From contig JACZKS010000067.1 of NCBI GenBank assembly GCA_014859895.1, positions 19,732 through 83,731 of the forward strand: a DNA stretch of 64,000 nt, in the 5' to 3' direction. Both the position numbers and the translations under genes were made by a program. This document shows, in pieces, positions 7,357-15,470 of the stretch. The notes below the pieces were generated by a model, which worked only from the letters and a program-made list of their open reading frames with translations, made no database searches and was not told the origin of the DNA. Position 1 is the stretch's first letter. Each line of letters starts with the position of its first letter. This stretch comes from Rhodospirillales bacterium. GTDB lineage: Bacteria > Pseudomonadota > Alphaproteobacteria > Rhodospirillales > Shumkoniaceae.

Positions 7357-8895
7357 TCAGTTGCCTTCCCGGGAAGCGCGGCCCGGAAGCACGGCGCCCA
7401 CCACCCGGCCGACCAGCCGCCGGAAGGCCGGAATGCTCATCAGAACCGAACTCAACGTTATCAGAAACAGCACGGCGCAGATCGGCCGCGTGAAGAAAGG
7501 CGTCAGATCGCCGTCGCTCAGCACCAGACCGCGCCTGAGACTCTTGTCCAGGATGTCGCCCAGGATGATGCCAAGCACGAGAGGCGCCATCGGATACTTC
7601 ATCTCGCGCAGGATATAGCCGCCGATACCGAAGGCGATCATCACGCCGACGTCGAAGGGGCGCTCGGCGATGGCGTAGGAACCAATGACGCACAGCACGA
7701 AGACGATCGGCATCAGGCGCTCGCGCGGCACAGACAGCACCTTGAGCAGCGGCCTCGTCATTGACAGACCGAAAACCAGCATGGCCAGCGTGGCGAAAAA
7801 CACCATGGCCACCACCTGATAAACGAAATGCGGGTTCTCGATCATGATCATCGGGCCCGGCCGGACGCCGTGGATGAACATGGCAGCCAACAGCACGGCC
7901 GCCGGGGCGGACCCCGGAATGGCCAGTGTCAACACCGGGATGAGGGCGCCGGGCACGGCGGCGTTGTTGCCGCATTCGGCGGCCATCAACCCCTCGATCG
8001 AGCCCTTGCCGAACAGATGGCGCTCCTTGCTCTTGCGGCGTGCCGCCGCGTAGGACACCCAGGCGCCGATATCCTCGCCAACCCCGGGAATGATGCCAAC
8101 GCCGGTACCGATGATGCCGCTGCGGATAATGGTGCGCCAATAGCGGAACACCTCGCCCAGCTTCGGGATGACGCTGTCGCGGGCCGCGTTGATGACCTCG
8201 GCGGCCGGATTGCGCATGACGGTCAGCACCTCGGCGAAACCGAAAGCGCCGACCATCGCCGGAATCAGGGCGAATCCGCCAAGCAACTCGGTCGTGCCGT
8301 AAGTGAAACGCTGGTAGGCGTGGATGCCTTCCTGGCCGACCATTGCCACGGTCAGCCCGAGGAAACCGGCGATCCAACCCTTGAGGGGATCGTCGAGCGC
8401 GGTCAGATGGCCGGAGATGACGATGCCAAAGATGGCCAGCCAGAAGAATTCGTAGGACTGGAACTTGAGCGCGTAGTTGCCCAGCAGCGGCGCCAGCGTG
8501 GCCAGAAAGAACATGCCGATGATGCTGCCCAGCACCGATCCCGAGGTGGCGATGCCCATCGCCTTGCCGGCCAGGCCCTGCCTGGCCAGTGGGTTGCCGT
8601 CAAGCGTGGTGGCAGCGTTGGCGGGGGTGCCGGGGATGTTGAGCAGGATGGCCGTGCGGCTGCCGCCGTAGATTGCGCCGACATACATGCAAATGAGAAT
8701 GAGCACGGCCAAGTCGGGCGCCAGCTTGTATGTCAGCGTCGTCATCAAGGCGACGCCCATGGTTGCCGTCAGCCCGGGCAGCGCGCCGATGATGATGCCA
8801 AGCCCCGTCGACCACGCCACGTGGAAAAGCGCCGTCGGCGTCAGGAAATCGCCGATTGCCGTCAGGAACGAGAGGAGGTTTTCGAGAAGGATCAC
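7357..8895 (-). CDS. tctA: Tripartite tricarboxylate transporter, large permease TctA
   Basis: A 512-aa very hydrophobic protein with about 12 membrane segments. Family signatures are GIIIGALPGLTATMGVAL near the N-terminus, YVGAIYGGSRTAILLNIPGTP, and the internally repeated IIPGVGEDIGAW and LTLAIPGSAPAAVLL. With TctB it forms the sodium-coupled inner-membrane channel for carboxylates delivered by TctC. The start is the GTG at 8895, which overlaps the TGA of tctB as GTGA; this gives the usual TctA length near 500 aa and translational coupling. Substrates of the family include citrate, tartrate and aromatic acids; which one applies here is unknown. Confidence 0.9.
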   Translation of the reverse strand: MILLENLLSFLTAIGDFLTPTALFHVAWSTGLGIIIGALPGLTATMGVALMTTLTYKLAPDLAVLILICMYVGAIYGGSRTAILLNIPGTPANAATTLDGNPLARQGLAGKAMGIATSGSVLGSIIGMFFLATLAPLLGNYALKFQSYEFFWLAIFGIVISGHLTALDDPLKGWIAGFLGLTVAMVGQEGIHAYQRFTYGTTELLGGFALIPAMVGAFGFAEVLTVMRNPAAEVINAARDSVIPKLGEVFRYWRTIIRSGIIGTGVGIIPGVGEDIGAWVSYAAARRKSKERHLFGKGSIEGLMAAECGNNAAVPGALIPVLTLAIPGSAPAAVLLAAMFIHGVRPGPMIMIENPHFVYQVVAMVFFATLAMLVFGLSMTRPLLKVLSVPRERLMPIVFVLCVIGSYAIAERPFDVGVMIAFGIGGYILREMKYPMAPLVLGIILGDILDKSLRRGLVLSDGDLTPFFTRPICAVLFLITLSSVLMSIPAFRRLVGRVVGAVLPGRASREGN

Positions 8896-9407
8896 GGCAA
8901 CGTCACCAGGAAAAGGTTGGCAAAGACCCAGGTCACCACCCCCGCGACGAGGACCGCGATGACGGCCGCTAACGTCAGTCCGCGCACGCGCGTCCGCCGG
9001 TCGGCCCCGGGGTTCCACTCGAACAGGGCAATGAACAGGAATGTGAAAATGCCGGTCGCCAGCCAGTAGGGCATGTTGCCGATCATGAAGGCGGCATAGC
9101 CGATGCATAGCACCAGCGTGACGATCAGGCGCAGGTTGCCCGGCTGACGGAAGGTCCGGGCCGTATTCTCGCGGGTGATCCCCAGATGATGACCGCCTCG
9201 TCTGACCGAGCGGACGGTCAGGACGGCGCCGAGGATCAGAAGGATGACACCAAGCATCCCCGGTACCAGGCCCGGCACGCTTGACGGGTGCACACCCAAC
9301 TGTTCGAGGCGCGGCATGCGCCATGCTTCTTCGATGAGTGTCAAACTGAAGACAAGCAGGACCAACCCCGTGATCAGGTCGGCCTTCGTTATGGTATCGG
9401 GTTTCAT
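8892..9407 (-). CDS. tctB: Tripartite tricarboxylate transporter, small permease TctB
   Basis: A 171-aa protein with four predicted membrane segments. The family pattern is a first helix ITGLVLLVFSLTLIEEAW, a short outside loop with PGLVPGMLGVILLILG, and two C-terminal helices. It partners TctA. The upstream gap to tctC holds a stem-loop; the downstream end overlaps tctA by 4 bp. No clear Shine-Dalgarno site is seen before the ATG, which fits a lower expression level than tctC. Confidence 0.85.
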   Translation of the reverse strand: MKPDTITKADLITGLVLLVFSLTLIEEAWRMPRLEQLGVHPSSVPGLVPGMLGVILLILGAVLTVRSVRRGGHHLGITRENTARTFRQPGNLRLIVTLVLCIGYAAFMIGNMPYWLATGIFTFLFIALFEWNPGADRRTRVRGLTLAAVIAVLVAGVVTWVFANLFLVTLP

Positions 9408-9432
9408 CGGTGCGTATCGCCAGATAAAAGGG

Positions 9433-9458
9433 GGCGGGCCCCCCGAAGGAGGCCCGCC
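9433..9458 (-). terminator. Intercistronic stem-loop between tctC and tctB
   Basis: GGCGGGCC (9433-9440) and GGCCCGCC (9451-9458) form an 8-bp stem with two further pairs and a 4-nt loop. On the minus strand it is followed by CCCTTTT. In binding-protein operons such stem-loops commonly act as partial terminators or mRNA 3' protectors, making more binding protein than permease. The function here is inferred. Confidence 0.6.
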
Positions 9459-9473
9459 GACTGAACTACGGTC

Positions 9474-10484
9474 TTACGGCTTTTCGAAGCCGAGGTCGGC
9501 CGGATTGGTCTTGGCCTGGCCGCTGTTATGCAACCCCCACGCCGCAGCGCGGATGGCCGGCCACACCCTCTTGAGAGCGTCTTCGCCATAGTACGGGAAG
9601 ACAACCTGTCCCTTGTCGCTGGCCCACTTCTTCAAGGCCGTCGACGTCTTGATGTTCTTTTCCCATACGTCGTTCATCTTGGCGACGACGTCGGCCGGCA
9701 CGCCCTTGGGCGCCCAAATGCCGAAGTAGTAGGGGGTCGGATCGAGCTTCGGCAGCCACTTCTTGACCGATTCGACCTTACCCGCGCCTTCAAGCTCCAC
9801 GGCTTCCGCCGCCATGACGGCGATCGGGCGCAGTTTCTTGCCGCGGATCATTTCCATCTGCTCGGAGAGCAATTGCGGGGTGGAGACGGTCTCGCCGGCG
9901 ACGGTCGAAATGACGGCCGGGTTGCCGCCGTCGTAGGCCACCGACTTGTAGGCGCCGCCTTCGACGTGGGCTTTGATGGCTTCGATCGTCGTATGACCGG
10001 CCGACGGAATGCCGGCAATCGCCACCGACAAATCGCTCGGCTTGGTCTTCATCCAGGTGACGAAGTCGCCAAAGTCCTTGATCGCCGAGCCCGGATTGAC
10101 CGAGATCACGGTGGCGTTCATCGAGTCGAGATAGATATGCCAGTCCTTGACTTGGGTATTGAGCGAGCCGCGGACCGCGTAGGTGCCGAGATCGTGGATG
10201 GCGCCGGAGCCCCAGGTATAACCGTCCTTGGGAGCGTCGAGCACGGTCTGGGTGCCGATGGCACCGCCGCCGCCCGGCTGGTTCACGATCACCACCTTCT
10301 GGCCAAGCCCCGCCTCGAGGTCTCCCGCGATGGCGCGAATCGCCTGGTCCGTCGAGCCACCGGCTCCCCACGGAACGATGATGCGAATCGGTTTGTCCGG
10401 CTTCCATTCCGCCGAGGCGGGTGCCCCGATGGCCAACGTTGCTCCAGCCGCAAGTGCGGCCAACAGGCCGAGTTTCTTCATCAT
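9474..10484 (-). CDS. tctC: Tripartite tricarboxylate transporter substrate-binding protein TctC
   Basis: A 336-aa periplasmic binding protein of the Bug/TctC family. It has a Sec signal (LGLLAALAAGATLAIGAPASA, cut near residue 25), then WKPDKPIRIIVPWGAGGSTD, the family's first ligand loop, and VVIVNQPGGGGAIGTQ, its second. It captures a carboxylate for the TctAB permease. GGAGGGAGG lies 4 nt before the ATG at 10484 and 7 nt before a second ATG at 10481; either could be used. It is the first gene of the tctCBA run. A palindrome resembling the 6454 operator lies 67-82 bp upstream. Confidence 0.9.
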   Translation of the reverse strand: MMKKLGLLAALAAGATLAIGAPASAEWKPDKPIRIIVPWGAGGSTDQAIRAIAGDLEAGLGQKVVIVNQPGGGGAIGTQTVLDAPKDGYTWGSGAIHDLGTYAVRGSLNTQVKDWHIYLDSMNATVISVNPGSAIKDFGDFVTWMKTKPSDLSVAIAGIPSAGHTTIEAIKAHVEGGAYKSVAYDGGNPAVISTVAGETVSTPQLLSEQMEMIRGKKLRPIAVMAAEAVELEGAGKVESVKKWLPKLDPTPYYFGIWAPKGVPADVVAKMNDVWEKNIKTSTALKKWASDKGQVVFPYYGEDALKRVWPAIRAAAWGLHNSGQAKTNPADLGFEKP

Positions 10485-10550
10485 GCAACCTCCCTCCAAA
10501 AAAGGGGCCCACGCTGAACGCGCGGGTCGTTTCGCCCGTCAGGGCACAAA

Positions 10551-10566
10551 TCAACCACGTGGTCAA
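10551..10566. promoter_or_regulatory. Candidate operator upstream of tctC
   Basis: The core ACCACGTGGT (10554-10563) is a perfect palindrome inside TCAACCA-CG-TGGTCAA. Its left arm is identical to the site at 6454 and its right arm differs at two bases. It lies just upstream of the tctC promoter region and could place tctCBA and the Gfo/Idh operon under one regulator. Confidence 0.4.
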
Positions 10567-10645
10567 AATGACCGAATTGGTAGGGCCGGTCAAGGTGAAG
10601 AGGGACCGGCCCCTGCTGGCCCGCCGGCAACCGGCCAGGCGGACG

Positions 10646-11419
10646 TCACAGGGTGCTGGCCAGGAACTGCCGGCAACGCTCGGAGGTGGGGTTGCCGAAG
10701 ACCTGCGATGGCGGCCCGATCTCCTCGACCTTGCCCTGATGCAGGAAGACGATCTGGTCGGACACCTCGCGGGCAAAGCCCATCTCGTGGGTGACCATGA
10801 TCATGGTGCGGCCTTCCAGGGCCAAGTCGCGGATGACCTTCAGCACCTCGCCCACCAGTTCGGGGTCGAGCGCCGAGGTCGCCTCGTCGAAGAGAATTAG
10901 CTTGGGCTCCATGGCCAGCGTGCGGGCGATGGCGCAGCGCTGCTGCTGGCCGCCCGAAAGCTGCGAGGGATAGTGGTTGTGCTTGTCCGCGATGCCGACC
11001 TTCTCGAGCAAGGCCTCGGCCCGCTCGACGGCCGTCTTGCGCGGCAGCTTGAGCACGTGGATCGGTGCCTCGATAATGTTCTGCACGACCGTCATGTGGG
11101 ACCACAGGTTGAAGCTCTGGAAGACCATGCCGACCCGGGAGCGGATGCGGTCGACCTGCTTGTGGCTGGCCGGCACCGATCGGCCGTCGGGCAGGCGGCG
11201 CATTTCAATCAGTTCCCCCGCCACCTCGACATGGCCGCTGTCAGGGATCTCCAGCAGGTTGATGCAGCGCAGGAAGGTGCTCTTGCCCGATCCGCTCGAC
11301 CCGATGATGGAAATGACGTCGTGCTCGTTGGCGGTCAGGCTGATGCCCTTCAAGACCTCCAGGTCGCCGAAGCGCTTGTGGATGTCCTTGACGACCAGGG
11401 CCGGGGTCTTTTCTGCCAC
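10646..11419 (-). CDS. Polar amino acid-type ABC transporter ATP-binding protein (HisP/GlnQ family)
   Basis: A 257-aa ATPase, exactly the usual HisP length when started at the GTG at 11419 (VAEKTPALVV; AGGA lies 9 nt upstream). Walker A is GSSGSGKST, the signature LSGGQQQR, Walker B LILFDEATSALD and the H-loop VTHEM. The insert between Walker A and the Q-loop (LIEMRRLPDGRSVPAS) is typical of histidine/octopine ATPases. No permease or binding-protein gene of this class is next to it, so it is an orphan subunit here. It may serve a permease encoded elsewhere. Confidence 0.88.
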   Translation of the reverse strand: MAEKTPALVVKDIHKRFGDLEVLKGISLTANEHDVISIIGSSGSGKSTFLRCINLLEIPDSGHVEVAGELIEMRRLPDGRSVPASHKQVDRIRSRVGMVFQSFNLWSHMTVVQNIIEAPIHVLKLPRKTAVERAEALLEKVGIADKHNHYPSQLSGGQQQRCAIARTLAMEPKLILFDEATSALDPELVGEVLKVIRDLALEGRTMIMVTHEMGFAREVSDQIVFLHQGKVEEIGPPSQVFGNPTSERCRQFLASTL

Positions 11420-11533
11420 GTTTCTCGGTCCTTTCGCGCTTTGCCCGCCGGGCGAGCCCGGGACACCCATTCTGCGGTTTCGCCCCCGGGGCCGTCAATG
11501 CGCGGTGCCACCCGTCACCGCCCCCACCAACTA

Positions 11534-11552
11534 AGAACCGTTCTCACCGGTG
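11534..11552. promoter_or_regulatory. Paired short palindromes in a divergent intergenic region
   Basis: AGAAC-C-GTTCT (11534-11544) is followed at once by CACCGGTG (11545-11552). They lie 35 bp before the ATG of the PadR-like gene and between it and the divergent ABC ATPase gene, a usual place for an autoregulatory operator. Both are short, so confidence is low. Confidence 0.25.
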
Positions 11553-11586
11553 GACTTGGCGGCACGCGCGCCCTATACTCTTCCTC

Positions 11587-12132
11587 ATGTACGCCGACAA
11601 CACGCTGACCCCGAAGGAAGCCATCCGCCTGTGCGCCCTGGGCACGCTGGCCGGCGGCCCCCTGCGCTATTCGGCGCTGGCCAATTCCATTCGCCAGTTT
11701 GTCGGCCACACGCTGGGGCCATCGCTCGACCTGATGGGCACGTCGGTCGAGCTGTTGAAATACGAGGGCCTGATCGAGGCCGTCGACGGCGAGGGCATGG
11801 CCGACGACGCCGATCTGCGCGTCACCGAAGCCGGCCGGCGCGAATTGCGTACCCTGCTGACCACTCGCCTACGCATGGGCGCCGCCGAGCTCAACAAACT
11901 GGTCGTGGCGCTCAAGTTCCGCTTCCTGCACCTACTGGAAGACGACGACCGGCGGGCCCAGGCCGATCACCTGATCGAGGTGTGCGAGAACGAACTGGCC
12001 CGCCTCGACGCCCTGCGCCAACACTATGGCGAAGCCCCCGGCTTCCTGCTTGTCTGGCTCGATCACGACCTCGAGCAGACCGAGAAGCGGCTGGCTTGGC
12101 TCAAGGATTTCCACGCCTCCCTCGGCGGCTGA
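11587..12132 (+). CDS. PadR-like winged-helix protein
   Basis: A 181-aa soluble protein. Residues 8-80 look like a winged-helix domain: TPKEAIRLCALGTLAGGPLRYSALANSI, a recognition-helix region, then VELLKYEGLIEAVDGEG and the wing-like LRVTEAGRRELRTLL. The C-terminal half is helical, rich in Leu, Glu and Arg, like the dimerising helices of PadR regulators. I would call it a transcriptional regulator of the PadR type, perhaps acting on itself or on the divergent ABC ATPase gene. The family assignment is moderate; no ligand can be named. Confidence 0.6.
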   Translation: MYADNTLTPKEAIRLCALGTLAGGPLRYSALANSIRQFVGHTLGPSLDLMGTSVELLKYEGLIEAVDGEGMADDADLRVTEAGRRELRTLLTTRLRMGAAELNKLVVALKFRFLHLLEDDDRRAQADHLIEVCENELARLDALRQHYGEAPGFLLVWLDHDLEQTEKRLAWLKDFHASLGG

Positions 12133-12267
12133 AACCCAACGGCCGCTCTCCCGATTGTTGATGCGACAGCCTGCGAAACGGCGCCATCTCCAGAACTGCG
12201 CCGCTGCGATTTCGCGGCTTGTGTTCCACGCCCATTCTTTCTCCAGCCCCCCCAATTGGGAGACGTT

Positions 12268-13056
12268 ATGAAGAAGAAGTTGAAACTGGGCATCGTCGGA
12301 TGCGGTTTCCTGGGCAATGTCATCGTGGAAGCGTGGCGCAATGGCCTGCTGGCGGAATACGAATTTGTCGGCTGCATGAGCCGTTCCCCAGAATCCACCC
12401 AGGCATTGGCGGAAAAGGCAGGATGCGCGACGTGCGGCAACCTCGAAGAGTTGCTGGCATTGATGCCGGATTACGTGCTGGAAACCGCCTCGCCGACCGC
12501 GATGAAGGACATCGCGGAAAAAGTACTGCGAAGCGGCGCCAGTCTGGTGACTCTATCCATAGGCGCGTTTGCCGATGCCGATTTTTACGAGAGAACCATA
12601 CAGACGGCGCGCGAAACAGGGACCCGGGTCCATCTGGCATCCGGCGCCATCGGCGGTTTCGATGTCCTGCGCACCGCTGCGCTGATGGGCGGCATTCAAT
12701 CCGGCATCACCACCGAAAAGGGGCCGGCGTCGCTGAAAGGCACGCCCATTTTTCAGGAAAGCCTGTTGACGGATATCGATAAGACCCAGGTGTTTTCCGG
12801 CAGCGCCAAAGAGGCCATAGCGCTATTCCCCACCAAGGTGAACGTGGCCGTGGGCACCGCACTGGCGACCGCAGGCCCGGACAACACCCGCGTCACCATC
12901 CGCAGCGTGCCGGGTTTCCAAGGTGACGATCACCGGATCGAGGTGGTGGGCGAAGACGTCCACGTCGAGATGAAATTCTATTCCAGGACCAGCGCCATTG
13001 CCGGGTGGAGCGTCGTGGCACTATTGCGCAACCTGGTTTCGCCTATCGCATTCTAA
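12268..13056 (+). CDS. Aspartate dehydrogenase domain-containing protein
   Basis: A 262-aa protein starting at the ATG at 12268, with GGGAG 5 nt upstream. The N-terminal Rossmann motif is LGIVGCGFLGN. The C-terminal aspartate-dehydrogenase domain shows FPTKVNVAVGTALATAGPD and ends SVVALLRNLVSPIAF. The family oxidises L-aspartate to iminoaspartate or reduces oxaloacetate plus ammonia, sometimes for NAD synthesis; no nad genes are adjacent. The usual NPxTS near the C-terminus reads SRTS here, so activity on aspartate is not certain. By eye the codon use is less GC-biased than in neighbours, which may mean acquisition by transfer. Confidence 0.75.
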   Translation: MKKKLKLGIVGCGFLGNVIVEAWRNGLLAEYEFVGCMSRSPESTQALAEKAGCATCGNLEELLALMPDYVLETASPTAMKDIAEKVLRSGASLVTLSIGAFADADFYERTIQTARETGTRVHLASGAIGGFDVLRTAALMGGIQSGITTEKGPASLKGTPIFQESLLTDIDKTQVFSGSAKEAIALFPTKVNVAVGTALATAGPDNTRVTIRSVPGFQGDDHRIEVVGEDVHVEMKFYSRTSAIAGWSVVALLRNLVSPIAF

Positions 13057-13104
13057 AGAATGGGCATGACGAGATTTCCCGCCGGCTGACTTGCCGCCGA
13101 GCTT

Positions 13105-13530
13105 TCAGCCACCGGCGGCCAGTTCCAGACTTTCGATCAAGGCCTCGGCTTCGGGCGTTGCCGGCTCCTTCATCCGTTCGCCGATGACCCGATCGAGTGC
13201 CTCGACATGGCGCAACACGACGGCTACTCCGGCGTCATCCATGGTGTCCCGGCGTTTCTCGATGAACCGGCACAGTCGATTGCCGATGGTTGTGACCAGC
13301 GGGTAGCCGAAGGTGGCGCCCTGGCCCTTCATGTCGTGGCTGATTTGAAATAGGCGATCGAGGTGCGAGGTCCGCCCCGCCGGATCGGCCGCCAGGCTGG
13401 CGGCGGCAACCTTGAGGCGGGCAAGGTCGGCTTCCGCCGCCGCCAGATACTGCCCGGTCAGCCCGGCGATCACCGCCTCGGCCCGGGCGATCGCCTGGCG
13501 CTCCTCGTTCGACAGCGGCCGTTCCGCCAT
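13105..13530 (-). CDS. Hpt-domain histidine phosphotransfer protein
   Basis: A 141-aa all-helical protein. The phosphotransfer motif is HDMKGQGATFG, with His as the predicted phosphorylated residue and the Lys and Gly spacing of Hpt domains, followed by IGNRLCRFIE. GGAGGAG precedes the ATG. It is the last gene of a tight four-gene minus-strand run (ridA, DUF1489, dapA-like), starting 13 bp after the dapA-like stop. No hybrid kinase or response regulator is adjacent, so its partners are encoded elsewhere. A signalling gene in this metabolic operon is unusual. Confidence 0.8.
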   Translation of the reverse strand: MAERPLSNEERQAIARAEAVIAGLTGQYLAAAEADLARLKVAAASLAADPAGRTSHLDRLFQISHDMKGQGATFGYPLVTTIGNRLCRFIEKRRDTMDDAGVAVVLRHVEALDRVIGERMKEPATPEAEALIESLELAAGG

Positions 13531-13542
13531 GGTTCTCCTCCG

Positions 13543-14430
13543 CTAAAGGACGCCGACGGCGGCCAGGGCCTGGCGCACCTCGTCGCGGCCCTCGGGCGTC
13601 AATTCGGGCTGCGGCGCCAGCGGCGCCCCAACCTCGAAGCCCATCAGTTCCAGGCCGCCCTTGACGCAGGCGGCCAGCGAATACTTGGCGAACATCTGGT
13701 TCACCCGCCACAGGCGGCGCTGCAATTCCATGGCTTCGGCCCAGGCACCAGCCCGGCACAACTCGTAGAGCTTGACGCTGGCCTCGGGGATCAGGCAGGC
13801 CGGCCCGGCCATCCAGCCGACGCCGCCGATCATCATGACGCAGGCCGGAATGTGCGACGAGGCGGCGAAGATGCCTAGGCGATCGCCCACCCGGTTGATG
13901 ATGGAAAGCAGCCGCCCGGTATTGGTCGAGGCATCCTTGAGGTAGAGGATGTTGGGCACTTCGGCCAACCGCTCGATTACCGGAAGCGAAAGGTCGGAGC
14001 GCTGGAACTGCGGGTTGGTGTAGAGCACCACCGGGCAGGAAACGGCCCCGGCGATGGCCCGGAAATAGTCTTCGATACCGGCGTCGGGGATCGGGAAATA
14101 GGCTTCCATGACCGCCAGGATGCCGTCCGCCCCCATCGCCGCGAACTCGCCGGCCTGACGCACCGCCTCGGCGGTGGTGGTCGCCGCGACACCAGCTACC
14201 ACCGGCACCCGGCCGGCCGCCGCCCGAATGACCGTTTCCACGACGGCCCGGCGCTGTTGCCAGTCGAGATAGGCGAACTCGCCGGTACTGCCCAGGGGTG
14301 TCAACCCATGCACGCCGCGCTCGATCAGATAATCGACCAGGCGTTCCAGCACCGCCATCTTCACCCGGCCGTCGTCACCGATCGGCGACACCAGATAGGG
14401 AAACACGCCGTGGAAACCGGAATCGTTCAT
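13543..14430 (-). CDS. Dihydrodipicolinate synthase/N-acetylneuraminate lyase family protein
   Basis: A 295-aa class I aldolase-type TIM barrel. Visible are [13 protein letters not shown] (substrate carboxylate loop), PVVLYTNP (catalytic Tyr) and the Schiff-base Lys in NILYLKDAS. The C-terminal region [20 protein letters not shown] is typical of the wider DapA-like family rather than of lysine-pathway DapA. It should cleave or form a 2-oxo acid; the substrate is unknown. GGGGAGGACC precedes the ATG. It is co-oriented and closely spaced with ridA and DUF1489 upstream and Hpt downstream. Confidence 0.85.
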   Translation of the reverse strand: MNDSGFHGVFPYLVSPIGDDGRVKMAVLERLVDYLIERGVHGLTPLGSTGEFAYLDWQQRRAVVETVIRAAAGRVPVVAGVAATTTAEAVRQAGEFAAMGADGILAVMEAYFPIPDAGIEDYFRAIAGAVSCPVVLYTNPQFQRSDLSLPVIERLAEVPNILYLKDASTNTGRLLSIINRVGDRLGIFAASSHIPACVMMIGGVGWMAGPACLIPEASVKLYELCRAGAWAEAMELQRRLWRVNQMFAKYSLAACVKGGLELMGFEVGAPLAPQPELTPEGRDEVRQALAAVGVL

Positions 14431-14466
14431 GGTCCTCCCCTCCCCCTTTAATGATGTTCGTGGCGC

Positions 14467-14904
14467 CTAAAGGAGCCCGAGCGCCCTCAGTTCCTCGGCC
14501 ATCTCGGGCGGCAGATCCCCCGTCGCCGCGCCTTCCGCCCTGAGATCGGGCGGCGCCTTTTCCTCCGCCAAGTAGCGCCACCCCTGGAACGGCCGCATCG
14601 GACGCAATTCGGTGCGCACGACATGCGGGTCCAACACCAGGGCGCAGGCCGGTGTGCCGTCGGCCTCCGCGTGCTCGGCGACGTCGACGATCGCCTGGCG
14701 AACCTGGATGAAACCACGAAACACCCAATAGATCGAGCCCCCGTCGAGGATCTCGTCGGCGCGCCTCGGCGTATTGCGGGTAACGTGACGCAGCACCGCC
14801 GGGCCGCCGGCCCCGACCGCCGCGCGCAGTCGTTTGGCCTGGATCTCCTCCAGGTGCGGGATGCTCTCCACCCCCACCGCCATTTTGATCAAATGGACCG
14901 TCAC
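14467..14904 (-). CDS. DUF1489 family protein
   Basis: A 145-aa protein starting at the GTG at 14904, which overlaps the TGA of ridA as GTGA. The opening VTVHLIKMAVG and the motifs LDGGSIYWVFRGFIQVRQ and LRPMRPFQGWRYL match DUF1489, a small cytoplasmic family common in Alphaproteobacteria with no known activity. The overlap implies translational coupling with ridA. Nothing more can be said of its role from sequence. Confidence 0.85.
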   Translation of the reverse strand: MTVHLIKMAVGVESIPHLEEIQAKRLRAAVGAGGPAVLRHVTRNTPRRADEILDGGSIYWVFRGFIQVRQAIVDVAEHAEADGTPACALVLDPHVVRTELRPMRPFQGWRYLAEEKAPPDLRAEGAATGDLPPEMAEELRALGLL

Positions 14905-15293
14905 GCCCGGGTCTCCCCTTTCAGCGCCGTCACCTCGATTTCGACCTTCATACGCGTATCGACGAGGGCGCACACCACGGTGGTGTTGGCCGGGCGGATG
15001 CCGGCGAAATGGCGCCCGACGATCGGCGCCACCACCTCGAAGTCGGCCCGTTCGGCCAGATAAATCCGTACCCGCACGACATCGGCGAGAGAGGCCCCGG
15101 CCTGAGCCAGAGCCGTCGCCAGGTTGGTAAAGGCCTGCTCGGTCTGCGCGGCAACGTCGGGAGCAATGGTGCCGGCCGTGTAGTCGAAGCCGGTGGTGCC
15201 GGACACGAATACCCACGGCCCGTCGACCACCGCCCGCGAATAGCCGGCCAGTGCCTCGAACGTCGATCCCGAAGAAATCCTCCGACGCGCCAT
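14901..15293 (-). CDS. RidA family protein (enamine/imine deaminase-like)
   Basis: A 130-aa protein of the YjgF/YER057c/UK114 fold. Start at the ATG at 15293 (MARRRISSGSTFEALAGYSRAV), with AAGGGG just upstream. Family motifs are VFVSGTTGFDY, a helix with QAFTNLATALAQAGASLADVV and VRIYLAERADF. The C-terminal part shows IRPANTTVVCALVDTRMKVEIEVTAL; the Arg of canonical RidA, which binds the imine carboxylate, is not clearly in place, so it may be a RidA-like subgroup. It heads the operon with DUF1489, the dapA-like gene and Hpt. The divergent DUF134 gene starts 178 bp away. Confidence 0.8.
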   Translation of the reverse strand: MARRRISSGSTFEALAGYSRAVVDGPWVFVSGTTGFDYTAGTIAPDVAAQTEQAFTNLATALAQAGASLADVVRVRIYLAERADFEVVAPIVGRHFAGIRPANTTVVCALVDTRMKVEIEVTALKGETRA

Positions 15294-15431
15294 TTGCCCC
15301 TTGATGTCCCGGCCGCGCCCCCAACCGGCGCTCGCCCCCCATGTAAGCCACCGCGAAGGGCTTGTCACGTCGTTCCCGCGACCGCGTCGGAAACGCGTGT
15401 GGCGTTTTCGCTTGAATGGTGTCGGGGCCAT

Positions 15432-15455
15432 AATTATGGTCATTTGATCATAATT
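15432..15455. promoter_or_regulatory. 24-bp near-perfect palindrome upstream of the DUF134 gene
   Basis: Arms AATTATGGTCA (15432-15442) and TGATCATAATT (15445-15455) are reverse complements with one mismatch and a TT centre. It ends 15 bp before the ATG of the DUF134 gene and lies in the ridA/DUF134 divergent region. It is AT-rich in a GC-rich setting. It looks like an operator, most simply for the HTH protein encoded just downstream. Confidence 0.6.
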
Positions 15456-15470
15456 GGAAGTGCTCGCGTC

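Noticed and set aside
8896..9324. Long N-terminal extension to TctA upstream of 8895
   Set aside because: It lies in tctB in another frame and is Arg/Pro-rich; the GTG at 8895 gives the family length and the GTGA overlap.
15294..15443. Extended N-terminus of the RidA-like protein
   Set aside because: The 50 additional residues are Arg/Trp-rich and would cross the palindrome region; the ATG at 15293 has a ribosome site and fits the family.
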